This document shows, piece by piece, positions 43,938-53,376 of a stretch of 64,000 nt of DNA. A program made the position numbers and the translations under genes. Where the stretch lies: positions 1 through 64,000 of the forward strand of contig VGZC01000001.1 of NCBI GenBank assembly GCA_016872725.1, written 5' to 3'. Source of the DNA: Planctomycetota bacterium. GTDB lineage: Bacteria; Planctomycetota; Planctomycetia; Pirellulales; Pirellulaceae. The notes beneath the pieces were generated by a model, which saw nothing but the letters and a program-made list of their open reading frames with translations, ran no database searches and had not been told where the DNA came from. Every line of letters starts with the position of its first letter. Positions within the stretch are counted from its first letter, which is position 1.

Positions 43938-44986
43938 TGACGAGACTGGCCGCATGGTGGCGTGAGCGGGTTCCGGTGAGCGGCGTGCAACTGCGCGAAC
44001 TGACGAACGAACCGGTGCCGAACCATCTCAAGAAATGGTGGTTCGCGCTGGGCGGCACACCCGCGTATCTGTTCGTCGTGCAGATCGTCACCGGCATCCT
44101 GCTCGCCTTCTACTACCAGCCCGCACCGTCCACGGCGTACGAGTCGATCCGGTTCATCACGCAGGACGTCGCGTACGGCTGGTATTTCCGCAGTCTGCAC
44201 AAATGGGGCGCGACGTTCATGATCGCGGCCGTCATCCTGCACCAGATGCGGGTCTATTTCACGTGCGCGTATCGGCGGCCCCGCGAGCTGAACTGGGTGA
44301 TCGGCATGTGCCTCCTGATGACGACCCTGCTCACCGGATTCACCGGATACAGTCTGGTGTACGAGCAATTGAGTTACTGGGGCGCGCAGGTGGCGGCGAA
44401 CATCAGCAACGCCGTGCCGGTCGTCGGGGGCGTGGCCAAGCACATGCTGCTGGGCGGCGAGGTGTACAACGAGCGGACCCTGCCGCGGCTGTACATCCTG
44501 CACGCGGCCGTGCTGCCGACGACGATCGTTCTGCTCGTCATCGTCCACGTCGCGTTCATCCGGGTCCACGGCGTGACCGAGTTGCGGTTTCCCGACGAGG
44601 ACGTTGCGAAGCCGTCGCACTACGACTTCTTTCCCGACCATCTCTACACGGAACTGAGCATCGGCCTGGTCCTGATGATCCTGCTGAGCGCCGTATCGAC
44701 GATCTTCCCGGCGATGATAGGTCCGAAGGCCGATCCGTTGACGACGCCCGAGGTCATCAAGCCCGAGTGGTTTTTCTACGTGTCGTTCCGTTGGTTGAAG
44801 CTGTTTTCGCTGACGTTCGCCGTCTTGAGCACGGGCTTCATCGTGCTGGCGATGTTCGCCTGGCCGTGGATCGACTCGGCCCTAAGGCGTCTGACGGGCA
44901 GCGACGACGCGAGCGTGTACATCGGAATCGTGGCCACTTTCCTGCTCGTCGGCCTCACCGTCTGGGAGGCGGTCGTCGAGCATTAG
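43934..44986 (+). CDS. Cytochrome b (fused long form)
   Basis: A 350-residue diheme membrane subunit. Heme histidines lie on the second and fourth helices (SLHKWGATFMIAAVILHQMRVY; LPRLYILHAAVLPTTIVLLVIVHVAFIRVHG). The quinol-site motif PEWFFY is at PEVIKPEWFFYVSFRW. About eight helices, so it joins the b6-like N-part and the subunit IV-like part as in bc1 enzymes, but shorter. Its neighbours are Rieske upstream and an octaheme cytochrome 21 bases downstream, in place of a cytochrome c1. Confidence 0.95.
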   Translation: MMTRLAAWWRERVPVSGVQLRELTNEPVPNHLKKWWFALGGTPAYLFVVQIVTGILLAFYYQPAPSTAYESIRFITQDVAYGWYFRSLHKWGATFMIAAVILHQMRVYFTCAYRRPRELNWVIGMCLLMTTLLTGFTGYSLVYEQLSYWGAQVAANISNAVPVVGGVAKHMLLGGEVYNERTLPRLYILHAAVLPTTIVLLVIVHVAFIRVHGVTELRFPDEDVAKPSHYDFFPDHLYTELSIGLVLMILLSAVSTIFPAMIGPKADPLTTPEVIKPEWFFYVSFRWLKLFSLTFAVLSTGFIVLAMFAWPWIDSALRRLTGSDDASVYIGIVATFLLVGLTVWEAVVEH

Positions 44987-45007
44987 CGGGAACGAAGAGA
45001 GCGCGTT

Positions 45008-46609
45008 ATGACGTTACGAATGAAGCAGGCGTTGATCGCCGCGTTGGGCCTCTTGTTCATGGTGTCGTTGATCTTCGTCCAGTGGATGGAGGTCGCTCGG
45101 CGCCGCGAGGAGGCGGGGGTCTCGGTCAAGCGGGTCCACGCGCCCGCGTCGTCGGCCGCGTGCGTCGAATGCCACGCCAAGGTGTCGACGGGGATCATCG
45201 ACCATTGGAAGGGGAGCACGCACGCCGAGAAGGGCGTCGGGTGCGTCGAGTGCCATCAGGCGGGCGACGCGGACGTCGACGCGTTCCAACACTATGGAGC
45301 GACGATCGCGACGATCGTGACGCCCAAGGACTGTTCTCGCTGTCACCGCACCGAGGCCGACGAGTTCATGGCGAGCCACCACGCGAAAGCCGGCAATATC
45401 CTCGCCTCGCTCGACAATTTCCTCGCCGAAACGGTCGAAGGGGCGCGTGAGCCGTTCAGTCCCCATTCGCCGACACTCGGCCGAAACATCACGATGGTGA
45501 ACGGGATGGCGAGCGCCGAGTCGGGTTGCAAACAGTGCCACGGCGCGAAGATCGCGCTCGAGTCGACCGACGGCGCGCTCATCACGGTCGACGATCTGAA
45601 GCCGAACGAGGATGGAATCCCGACGGCGCGGGATGTGGCGGCGCGCGTCAAACGGAACGAGGAGGGCCGACCGATGCTCCATTCGAGCAGTTGGCCGAAT
45701 ACGGGGATCGGAAGGCTCAACCTCGACGGGTCCCGCGGGTCGTGTTCGGCGTGCCATTCGCGGCACGATTTCTCGCCGCGCCGAGCCCGCCAACCGGAAA
45801 ACTGCGGCAAGTGCCATCTCGGTCCCGACCATCCGCAGAAGGAGGTCTACGAGGAATCGAAGCACGGGGTCGCGTACCGCGATTTGTTCCAGCAGATGAA
45901 TCTCGACGCCAAGGACTGGGTGCTCGGCGTCGACTACTCCCAGGCTCCCACCTGCGCGACGTGCCACATGTCGGGCCACAGCCGAAACGGCGGAAAGATC
46001 ACGCACGATCCGGGCCGCCGCATCTCGTGGACGAATCGGCCGCCGGTGAGCTTGGTGATGGATACCGACGCGCGCGGCGCGGTGGTGAAGACCGCCGATC
46101 CGGAGAAGCGGCGCGAGGAGGTCAAGAGCACGTGGCAGGAGAAGCGAGACCAGATGACCCAGGTGTGCACGCATTGCCACGCGCAGAACTACGTGACGGC
46201 GTTCTACCGGCAATACGACGATTTCGTCCTCAACTACAACGAGAAGTTCGCGAAGCCCGGTCAGCAGTTGATGGCCGCGCTCCGCCAAGCCAAGCTGATC
46301 ACCGACAAGGAGTTCGACGAGGAAATCGAATGGACATGGTTCTATCTGTGGCACCACGAGGGCCGCAGAGCGCGGCACGGCGCGTCGATGATGGCGCCCG
46401 ACTACGCGCACTGGCACGGGATGTATGAAGTGGCCGAGCGGTTCTACGTCGAGATGATTCCCCAGGCGCGGGAGCTGGCGCGGCACGCCGAATCGGAAGG
46501 CAAGACGGAAGAGGCGAAGACCGTTCTGACGGTCATCGACGCGATCCTCGCCCGGCCCGAACACGCGTGGTTCGAATCCCAAAAAGCGGAGAAGGCGGCG
46601 ACCCCGTAG
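45008..46609 (+). CDS. Octaheme c-type cytochrome, HAO-like
   Basis: A 533-residue protein with an uncleaved N-terminal membrane helix (residues 7-25) and eight CxxCH sites: 52-56, 79-83, 109-113, 174-178, 246-250, 266-270, 316-320 and 387-391. The DHWKGSTHAEKGVGCVECH pattern and the helical C-terminal third match the hydroxylamine oxidoreductase/octaheme nitrite or tetrathionate reductase group. It may be catalytic (N or S compound) or only carry electrons. Placed as third subunit with Rieske and cytochrome b, it resembles the Rieske/b complexes with HAO-like subunits known from anammox planctomycetes. Confidence 0.92.
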   Translation: MTLRMKQALIAALGLLFMVSLIFVQWMEVARRREEAGVSVKRVHAPASSAACVECHAKVSTGIIDHWKGSTHAEKGVGCVECHQAGDADVDAFQHYGATIATIVTPKDCSRCHRTEADEFMASHHAKAGNILASLDNFLAETVEGAREPFSPHSPTLGRNITMVNGMASAESGCKQCHGAKIALESTDGALITVDDLKPNEDGIPTARDVAARVKRNEEGRPMLHSSSWPNTGIGRLNLDGSRGSCSACHSRHDFSPRRARQPENCGKCHLGPDHPQKEVYEESKHGVAYRDLFQQMNLDAKDWVLGVDYSQAPTCATCHMSGHSRNGGKITHDPGRRISWTNRPPVSLVMDTDARGAVVKTADPEKRREEVKSTWQEKRDQMTQVCTHCHAQNYVTAFYRQYDDFVLNYNEKFAKPGQQLMAALRQAKLITDKEFDEEIEWTWFYLWHHEGRRARHGASMMAPDYAHWHGMYEVAERFYVEMIPQARELARHAESEGKTEEAKTVLTVIDAILARPEHAWFESQKAEKAATP

Positions 46610-46720
46610 GCGATCGCGCAGGCCAACGCCGCAGGCCACGGCGCAGGCGACCGCGCGCGAGTCGTCCGGCGGCATTCGGTACGCAGCCGGGTGGGTCGAA
46701 CGGCCATCGATCGTCGCCCG

Positions 46721-48649
46721 TCAGGGTTCGTCGGCGCCCCGCATGCCCAACTGGCCCATTTTTCGGTAGAGGTTGGCCCGATGGAGGCCCATTTGCTTGG
46801 CCGCCGCGCTGATGTTGCCTCCCGCTTGCTCGATGCGCCGTTCGATGAACGCGATCTGGAACGCGGCCGTGGCGTCGGCGAGCGTCTGGTCCTCGTCGCG
46901 GCGCGGGGGCGCGGCGGACGAGGGGAGGGATGCGCCGAGCGGGACGAGGTCGCGCGCGTCGATCGGATCGGAACCGTGCAGATAGGCGAGTCGTTCGATG
47001 AGATTGCGGAGCTCGCGGACATTGCCGGGCCAGCGGTGTTCGAGCAACCGCCGACGCGCGGCGGGCGTGAGTCGCGGTGGTGTTCGGTTCGCGCGGCGAC
47101 TGAACTCGTCGAGAAAATGGTCGGCGAGCAACAGGCAGTCATCTCCCCGGTCCCGCAGCGCGGGTAGCTGGAGCGAGACGACGTTCAGCCGGAAGAAGAG
47201 GTCCTCGCGGAAACGCTTTTCGGCGACGAGCGCGCCGAGCTCGCGATTGGTGGACGCGATGATGCGGGCATCGGTGGCGATCGATCGCGTTCCGCCGACC
47301 CGAACGACCGTTTTGTCCTCGATCACGCGCAGCAGTTTGGCTTGTCCCGCGAGGCTCAGGTCGCCGATTTCGTCGAGCAGGAGCGTTCCGCCGGCCGCCA
47401 ATTCGAATTTGCCGGGATGGCTTTCCCTCGCGTCGGTGAACGCGCCGCGCTCGTGCCCGAACAATTCGCTCTCGAGGAGCGATTCGGCGATCGCCGCGCA
47501 ATTGACCGCGATCATCGGCTCGCGCCGCCGGCGGCTCTGATAGTGGATCATCCGGCTCACGATTTCCTTGCCCGTTCCGTTCTCGCCGAGCACGAGCACG
47601 GCGAGGTCGGTGTCGGCGACCCGTTCGATGACGGCCCGCAGGTTCTCGATCGTCGGGTGGTTTCCGACGAGTGCGACGCCCGCGGCCGCCTGATCGGCGA
47701 GCTGGTCGCGCGCGTGCAGCAGGCGTTCATAGTTCCGCGTGTTGGCGAGCGCGATGGAAGCATGCCGGGCGAGTTCGACGAGCAGGTTGACGTCGTCGTC
47801 GCTGAATCGCCCGTCCCGCTTGTTGATCAGCTCGAAGGCGCCGAACATCTCGCCGTTCGCGCCTTGGAGGGGAACGCACACGAGCGACTCGGTGTGGAAA
47901 TTCAGTTTCCGGTCGACGGCCCGATCGATGGCGCGCGGATCGTCGTCCGCGTTGATCCGGAGCGGCTCACCCTTCCGCAACACCTGCCCGACGACTCCTC
48001 GATCGTCGGGAATACGAAGGTCGTCGCCGGCGACGCCGAGCGACGGGCGGCCGATCAACGTATGTCGCGTCCGATCCCAAAGGAAGATGCTCGCGCGCTC
48101 GCAGTTCACGAGCCGAGTCGCCGCTTCGGCCATTCGGTTGAGCAAGCGGTCGGTTTCGAGCGTCTGTTGCCAATCGGCGACGATGGCGAGGATGGTTTCG
48201 AGCCGCTGCGCGCGTTGATGGACGGCGCTTTCCGCGAACCATCGGCGATGCGCGTCGGCGAGCAGTTCGGCGATCGCCCGGACCGTGTCCGCGTCCAGAG
48301 GAATCGACGGCTGGTGGATCAGGAGGGCGGCCGACGCGCCGTTCCACCGCAACGGCGCGATCCACGCGTCGGCCGTCCGCAGAACGGTCTCGCGGTCGAG
48401 CGATTCGGCGATGAGCGGTTCGGAGGGATCGGGTCCGCGGCCCCGAGCCGATTCGACCGTCCATCGCCCCGAAACGCCCACGATCAGCGCGACGCCCTCG
48501 GCGCGAGCCGTCTCGCGAAGCACGTCCAATGCCGCATTCGCCGATCGGAGCGGATCGGGCGTCGCCGAGCCGCCGATCGAAACGAGGCGTCGGGCGAATT
48601 GATCGGCGAGCGTGCCGGACGGGGATGGAGAGACGCTCGAAGTCATCAT
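46721..48649 (-). CDS. GAF-domain sigma-54 activator with GAFTDA loop
   Basis: A 642-residue NtrC-type regulator. An N-terminal region and GAF domain cover about 145-315 (LVNCERASIFLWDRTRHTL, VCVPLQGANGEMFGAFELIN). The AAA+ domain starts at about 325: Walker A GENGTGKE 355-362, the sigma-54 loop reads GAFTDA (402-407) instead of GAFTGA, Walker B GGTLLLDEIGDL, RFREDLFFRLNV, and RWPGNVRELRN. A Fis-type helix-turn-helix ends it (GGNISAAAKQMGLHRANLYRKM). It faces the octaheme gene convergently. The GAF ligand is unknown. Confidence 0.92.
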   Translation of the reverse strand: MMTSSVSPSPSGTLADQFARRLVSIGGSATPDPLRSANAALDVLRETARAEGVALIVGVSGRWTVESARGRGPDPSEPLIAESLDRETVLRTADAWIAPLRWNGASAALLIHQPSIPLDADTVRAIAELLADAHRRWFAESAVHQRAQRLETILAIVADWQQTLETDRLLNRMAEAATRLVNCERASIFLWDRTRHTLIGRPSLGVAGDDLRIPDDRGVVGQVLRKGEPLRINADDDPRAIDRAVDRKLNFHTESLVCVPLQGANGEMFGAFELINKRDGRFSDDDVNLLVELARHASIALANTRNYERLLHARDQLADQAAAGVALVGNHPTIENLRAVIERVADTDLAVLVLGENGTGKEIVSRMIHYQSRRRREPMIAVNCAAIAESLLESELFGHERGAFTDARESHPGKFELAAGGTLLLDEIGDLSLAGQAKLLRVIEDKTVVRVGGTRSIATDARIIASTNRELGALVAEKRFREDLFFRLNVVSLQLPALRDRGDDCLLLADHFLDEFSRRANRTPPRLTPAARRRLLEHRWPGNVRELRNLIERLAYLHGSDPIDARDLVPLGASLPSSAAPPRRDEDQTLADATAAFQIAFIERRIEQAGGNISAAAKQMGLHRANLYRKMGQLGMRGADEP

Positions 48650-48807
48650 CGCGCGACGGCGGCCGCCCCGTGAGGCTTACTTGTGGGACTCACCTTGTCA
48701 CACTATAAGAGATTGTCCATCGCGGCACAAACCGCGGGGACCGGCGGCGGAGGGCCGCCTTGGCACCGGGATCCGGCGGGAATCGCACGAACGGCGGAGC
48801 GAACGGC

Positions 48808-49632
48808 ATGGGGTATTTTGAGGGAAAGACGGGCCTGATTCTCGGAGTCGCCAACGATCGGTCGATCGCATGGGCCGTCGCGCAGGAGATCATGGCTCAG
48901 GGAGGCGCGTGCGGGTTCAGCCATCTGCCCGATCGGCCCGACGACGAAAAGCAGAAGAACAGGCGGCGGGTCACCAAATGCACCGATGGCCAGCCGCTCG
49001 CCAAGTTCGTCCTGCCGCTCGACGTCCAGCGCGACGAGGACATCGCGCGGTTCATGGAACATGCGGGTCGCGAGTTCGGCAAGATCGATTTCCTCCTGCA
49101 TTCGATCGCGTTCGCCGATCGGGACGACCTGACGCGCGACACGATCGAGGCGAGCCGGTCCGGTTTCAAGATGGCGATGGAGATCAGCGCCTACAGTTTG
49201 CTCGCCGTCGCCCGCGCCGCGCGACCCCTGCTCCGCGAGGAAGCGTCGATCCTGACGATGACGTACTTCGGCGGCGAGAAGTGCGTGCCCGGGTACAACG
49301 TCATGGGCGTTTGCAAAGCGGCACTCGACGCCTGCGTCCGGTATTTGACGTATGAGCTCGGACCAAGCCGGATCCGCGTCAACGCCGTCAGCGCCGGACC
49401 GCTCAAGACGCTCGCCGGTTCGGCTGCCGGAGTCGGCGACATGTTGTCGCTGTACGAGAAGGTGGCGCCGCTCGGACGCAACGTGACGCACGAGGAAGTG
49501 GGTCGGGCCGGCGCGTTCCTGCTCTCGCCCCTCGCGAGCGGCATCACGGGCGAAATCCTGCACGTCGACGCCGGCTACAACGTCATGGGCTCCCCAGGCC
49601 GACTGCTCAATTTGCTCCGACCCCAAGCCTGA
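48808..49632 (+). CDS. fabI: Enoyl-[acyl-carrier-protein] reductase
   Basis: A 274-residue NADH-dependent reductase for the last step of fatty-acid elongation. GVANDRSIAWAVAQ nucleotide loop; LLHSIAFADRDDL; catalytic Tyr-x6-Lys in GYNVMGVCKAALDA preceded by TYFGGEKCVPG; RVNAVSAGPLKTLAGSAAG; and GAFLLSPLASGITGEILHVDAGYNVMG. ATG at 48808 with GGAG 8 bases upstream; an earlier in-frame codon at 48760 adds non-conserved residues. The insertion QKNRRRVTKCTDGQ near residue 45 is slightly longer than usual. Confidence 0.95.
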   Translation: MGYFEGKTGLILGVANDRSIAWAVAQEIMAQGGACGFSHLPDRPDDEKQKNRRRVTKCTDGQPLAKFVLPLDVQRDEDIARFMEHAGREFGKIDFLLHSIAFADRDDLTRDTIEASRSGFKMAMEISAYSLLAVARAARPLLREEASILTMTYFGGEKCVPGYNVMGVCKAALDACVRYLTYELGPSRIRVNAVSAGPLKTLAGSAAGVGDMLSLYEKVAPLGRNVTHEEVGRAGAFLLSPLASGITGEILHVDAGYNVMGSPGRLLNLLRPQA

Positions 49633-49669
49633 CGCGGCCGTTCGGATCGAGCCCCGTTCGGATCGGGCC

Positions 49670-50743
49670 TCATCGCCGGATGGTCGGCTCGAACGGAACG
49701 GCCGTTCGGACCGGTTCGAGCGTGATCGGCTCGAACGTCTCGGCGGCCGGTGGTCGGGATGTCGCGCGGACCCGGTTCCCGCGGCGGTCGGAGGCCAGTT
49801 CGCGTTCCGCGTCGATCGCGGACGTGGATCGCCGCGTTTCGTCGCGACGCCGCGCGTACCAGCTCGCGGCGCTCCCGTTCGAGTCGCGGAGCGCGACGGC
49901 GGGCGACGCGGAATCGGGCCGACGATCGGCGATGCCTTCGCCTTCTTCCGCCGATCGGCCGAGGTCGGTCGGCGCCGAAACCGTTTGTTCCGCGCGGCGC
50001 GCGATCGGCGGGCTGCCCTCGCCCACCCAGCGGAGCCATCGGGCCTGCAGGTCGGCGAGGCTCGAATAGCCGTAGTGCGCGTGCGTGGCGCGCGTCCAAT
50101 TGCCCGATCGCATCCCGTCGCCGACGTACGCGAGGAATTCTTGCTTGCCGCCCTGCGCGATGAGGAACCGAGCGAGGGAATACCCTTGGGAATACAACGG
50201 AAGGATGTCGCGAGGATAGTCCTGCATGGCGAACATGTCGTTGAACGCGATCCCGCGCGTCGGTTGCGACGTCAGGAACTCGACCAGCAAATGGTCCTGC
50301 TTGCGTCGTTCGGAATCGTGTTCGACGGTCGTGCACGCGCCTTCATCGGCCCATCGCGGAAGGGGGCGGCCAAAATGACTTGCGAAAATCGTGTGCGTGA
50401 TTTCGTGCGGCAGAACGCTGTCGAGCACGCGCTCGCGCGAGCCTTGCACGATCATTTCCCAGCCGCGCGGCCGACCGCCCGTGAAATAGAAACTTGTCTG
50501 ACCGCCGGCCGGGAGATGCGAGCCGACGACGGCTTGGATCGGACACGGTTCATCCCACCGGGGCAGTTCGGTGCCGAGCCATTCGAGGGCCAGGTCGCGA
50601 CGCAGGTGCTCGGCCGCATCGCCCATTTCCACCGCCAGCTCGGCCGTCGGCGCCGACACGATGAAGTTCTCCGTGCGATGGTTCGCCGCCAAAGAAACCA
50701 GGGCGATCCCCACCACCCAAACGCGCGCGCAGCGAGCTTCCAT
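49670..50743 (-). CDS. Secreted zinc metallopeptidase-like protein (gluzincin, MA clan)
   Basis: A 357-residue exported protein. Signal peptide at 1-20 (WVVGIALVSLAANH). The zinc motif HEITH is in VLPHEITHTIFASHF, with the downstream glutamate in RWADEGACTTVEHD, as in gluzincins. YSQGYSLARFLIAQGGKQEFL follows. From about 240 the protein is low-complexity and charged, probably disordered or wall-associated. A strong AAGGAGG precedes the ATG at 50743. The 300 bases upstream (50744-51043) hold no gene. Confidence 0.85.
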   Translation of the reverse strand: MEARCARVWVVGIALVSLAANHRTENFIVSAPTAELAVEMGDAAEHLRRDLALEWLGTELPRWDEPCPIQAVVGSHLPAGGQTSFYFTGGRPRGWEMIVQGSRERVLDSVLPHEITHTIFASHFGRPLPRWADEGACTTVEHDSERRKQDHLLVEFLTSQPTRGIAFNDMFAMQDYPRDILPLYSQGYSLARFLIAQGGKQEFLAYVGDGMRSGNWTRATHAHYGYSSLADLQARWLRWVGEGSPPIARRAEQTVSAPTDLGRSAEEGEGIADRRPDSASPAVALRDSNGSAASWYARRRDETRRSTSAIDAERELASDRRGNRVRATSRPPAAETFEPITLEPVRTAVPFEPTIRR

Positions 50744-51043
50744 GCTCCCGGCCTCCTTGTCCCGAAAGTCCCGCGAGTCCATCCGCGGCGTTTCCCGCGG
50801 GTCGCTAGAGCAAATTCGGGACCGCGGCGTTCGTCGGCCGGGCGATTCAGGCGGCAAGCCGTTGATGGATAACCGCTTGGCGACGCGCCCGATCGCTGTC
50901 CGCCTTGCGAATGGGGCGAACCGCGCGGTAGGAATTGCAATCGCGAGCCGAATCTTGCAATCCGCCTCAAGCGCCGAGCCTTCCAAAACGGACGCGGGCG
51001 CGGATCGGGCCGATCGCACCGACACGACCGTCGATCGGGTCGC

Positions 51044-52240
51044 TCATTCCGTGTCGCCGAGCCATGCCCGCAATTCGGCAAGGGCGGCCGGACAGCGGGA
51101 TGCGATCTCATTGACCTCGAATCGATCGTCCGGCTTCACATAGAGCTCGGCGGGACCCGCGTCGGGGCGCCTCAAGTGCCACGCGCCCGTGCGCACGGCC
51201 GACTCGTGGTCGCCGATTGCGAGGACATGCGATCGGGCGAGGCGTTGGTCGTCGCGCATGACCGGCCACAAGTCGAGTCCACCGAGGGATGGTTCCGTTT
51301 GAGGTCCGATCCGAGGCACCGGCGGAACGTCCCACCAGGCACAAAGTGTCGGAAAGAGATCGGCGGGCTGGACCAGCGCGTCGCTCCGAGCCATCGCTCC
51401 GAGTCGATCGGGGGATCGGATCAGCAGGGGCACATGGAGCTGTTCGCCATAGAGGGCGGGACAATCCGAACCGACTCGGCCGTGTTCGCCGAGCGGATAG
51501 CCGCGCGGCGACGTCACGACCAGGAGGGTTGATCGGGATGCCGGGAGTTCGTCGAAGGCATCGAGGAATGCTCCGAGGCAGGCGTCGAGCGCGAGGAGCT
51601 GCGCGCCGTAGGCGCGGGTCAATCCAAAAAGCACATCGGGATCGGTCTGGGGGTCGAGTCGCATGTGGGGAGGCGCGACGAATGTCGGCGGATCGGGGTC
51701 CTCGTCGTCGGTCAACCGCTTTCTCCACAAGTACGGCGCGTCCCACGGCCCATCGAGGGCGCGGGCATGAAACCAAAGGAGGCCGGGTTCCGAGTCGATC
51801 CGACCGAGCTGCTCGACGGCCGCCGCGAAGAACCGCCCAAGCGACGTTTCTTCCACCGCGTCGCAGGCGCGGCGCTCCGTGTCGTCGCCGGGCGTGAGCA
51901 TTTCGATGGTCGCAAACCGAGCGGACTCGGCGAACGCGGCGACGCGCGCGTCGTCCGTGACCAGCCGCGACGCCAAACCGCGCTCGGCAAGCCGTTCGGC
52001 CAGCGAAGGGAGCCGCTCGCCGATCACACCGGGATGCGTAGTTGATTGGCCATGCCAATACGCATGGTGGATCGCATCGAGTCGTGTGGAATGGGCCAGC
52101 GCGCCATCAAAGAGGAAGGCCTCGGCGGCAAGTCGATTCCACGCGGGCATATCGAGCCACGTATTGCCGTAGGCGCTCAAATAGGCCGTGGAGACCCGGT
52201 CGAGCACGACCACGACCGCGTTTCGAATCATGTCGTTCAT
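51044..52240 (-). CDS. Sulfatase-like protein lacking the formylglycine motif
   Basis: A 398-residue protein with the alkaline-phosphatase/sulfatase fold: NAVVVVLDRVSTAYLSAYGN (first metal strand, altered), TLLVVTSPRGYPLGEHGR, QLHVPLLIRSPDRLG and VQPADLFPTLCAWW. Where sulfatases have C/S-x-P-S-R, it reads AHSTRLDAIHHAYWHG, so the residue converted to formylglycine is missing. The first metal aspartates are also reduced. It is probably a non-catalytic or phosphoesterase relative. No signal peptide. The 375 bases to the divergent PlsC gene (52241-52615) hold no gene. Confidence 0.8.
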   Translation of the reverse strand: MNDMIRNAVVVVLDRVSTAYLSAYGNTWLDMPAWNRLAAEAFLFDGALAHSTRLDAIHHAYWHGQSTTHPGVIGERLPSLAERLAERGLASRLVTDDARVAAFAESARFATIEMLTPGDDTERRACDAVEETSLGRFFAAAVEQLGRIDSEPGLLWFHARALDGPWDAPYLWRKRLTDDEDPDPPTFVAPPHMRLDPQTDPDVLFGLTRAYGAQLLALDACLGAFLDAFDELPASRSTLLVVTSPRGYPLGEHGRVGSDCPALYGEQLHVPLLIRSPDRLGAMARSDALVQPADLFPTLCAWWDVPPVPRIGPQTEPSLGGLDLWPVMRDDQRLARSHVLAIGDHESAVRTGAWHLRRPDAGPAELYVKPDDRFEVNEIASRCPAALAELRAWLGDTE

Positions 52241-52615
52241 GTCGCCGCCAGGGAACTCATTCCGCGCAACCCCTTGGGGAAAGCATCTTGCTTGCCGCGC
52301 CGTGTCGTAAACGAATCGGCCAACGCGCTCCAAGCCGCCCACAAGGGTCCGGTCGATTGTACGATACGGACGGGTCTTTCGTGCGGCGTTCGGATGGGGA
52401 ATAGGAGTTTCGAACCGGGGGGCGGGATTTCCAATCGCGACGCGCGGACCGCCGACCGGTTGCGGACGGCTCTACACGCGGGTCGGTCCAAGTTACGATG
52501 GAGCGGCGCGGGCCGGCGCGTGTCGAGCGGCCGGCGCGACCGGCCGTGGGGGCGCGGCGCGTACGTGGGAAGAGGCGGCGCGGGGCCGAAACCCCGGCGC
52601 CGCGCATCGGGGCTG

Positions 52616-53233
52616 ATGGCGCGTAGCATGCGAGTCACGGCATACGTCCTGACGGTCTTGGCCAAGTTGCTCAGCGGGGCCAGCGTCCGTTGGGTGGACT
52701 GCCAACCCGATCCATGCCAGCGCGTCTATTTCGCCAACCACACAAGCCATTTGGACGCCCTCGTGCTCTGGTCGTCGCTTCCCAAGGAGGTGCGCGCCGT
52801 CACGCGGCCGGTGGCCGCTCGAGACTACTGGGAAAAGAACGCCATCCGACGCCATATCGCCAAGACCTTTCATGCGCTGCTGATCGACCGCGACAATATC
52901 AAGGTCCATCAGAGCCCCGTCGAGGCGATGCTGCGCGAGATGGGAAACGCCTATTCACTGATCGTCTTTCCCGAGGGCGGTCGGAATGTCGGGGAGGATC
53001 TCGGCGAGTTCAAGAGCGGGATCTACTATCTCGCGAAGAAGCGGCCCGACCTGGAGTTCGTTCCCGTGTATATGGACAATCTGAACCGGATCCTGCCGCG
53101 GGGCGAGTTCCTGCCGGTTCCCTTGCTGAGCTGCATCACGATCGGCGCGCCGATCTGGCTCGAAACGGGTGAACCGAAGACCGAGTTCCTGCGGAGGGCG
53201 AGGGAGGCCGTTCGGCGTTTGAAGGACCGATGA
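52616..53233 (+). CDS. 1-acylglycerol-3-phosphate acyltransferase (PlsC-like)
   Basis: A 205-residue membrane-associated acyltransferase. Motif I NHTSHLDALVLW (H-x4-D), motif II region RDYWEKNAIRRHIAKTFHALLIDRD, motif III IVFPEGGRNVGEDLGEFKSG, and motif IV FVPVYMDNLNRILPRG. It would transfer an acyl chain to lysophosphatidate. Gene 143 bases upstream of a CdsA-like gene on the same strand; the two enzymes catalyse consecutive steps. The ATG at 52616 is the first good start; one at 52628 is possible. Confidence 0.9.
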   Translation: MARSMRVTAYVLTVLAKLLSGASVRWVDCQPDPCQRVYFANHTSHLDALVLWSSLPKEVRAVTRPVAARDYWEKNAIRRHIAKTFHALLIDRDNIKVHQSPVEAMLREMGNAYSLIVFPEGGRNVGEDLGEFKSGIYYLAKKRPDLEFVPVYMDNLNRILPRGEFLPVPLLSCITIGAPIWLETGEPKTEFLRRAREAVRRLKDR

Positions 53234-53376
53234 ACCCCAACGTCGTGGTCCGTTCCGCGAGCCACCGAACGATCGCACGACTTGGATGCCGGAGCAGTTT
53301 GATCGCGAAACGACCAACGACAAGAACGACCATGTCGTAAACCGCTGCGAAACCACGGGAACAGGATCCATCCACG

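Noticed and set aside
46560-46600. ggttcgaatccc, a T-arm-like string
   Set aside because: It is within the octaheme cytochrome frame and has no cloverleaf partners.
45014-46675. 553-codon minus-strand frame
   Set aside because: Antisense to the octaheme cytochrome, whose eight CxxCH sites are decisive.
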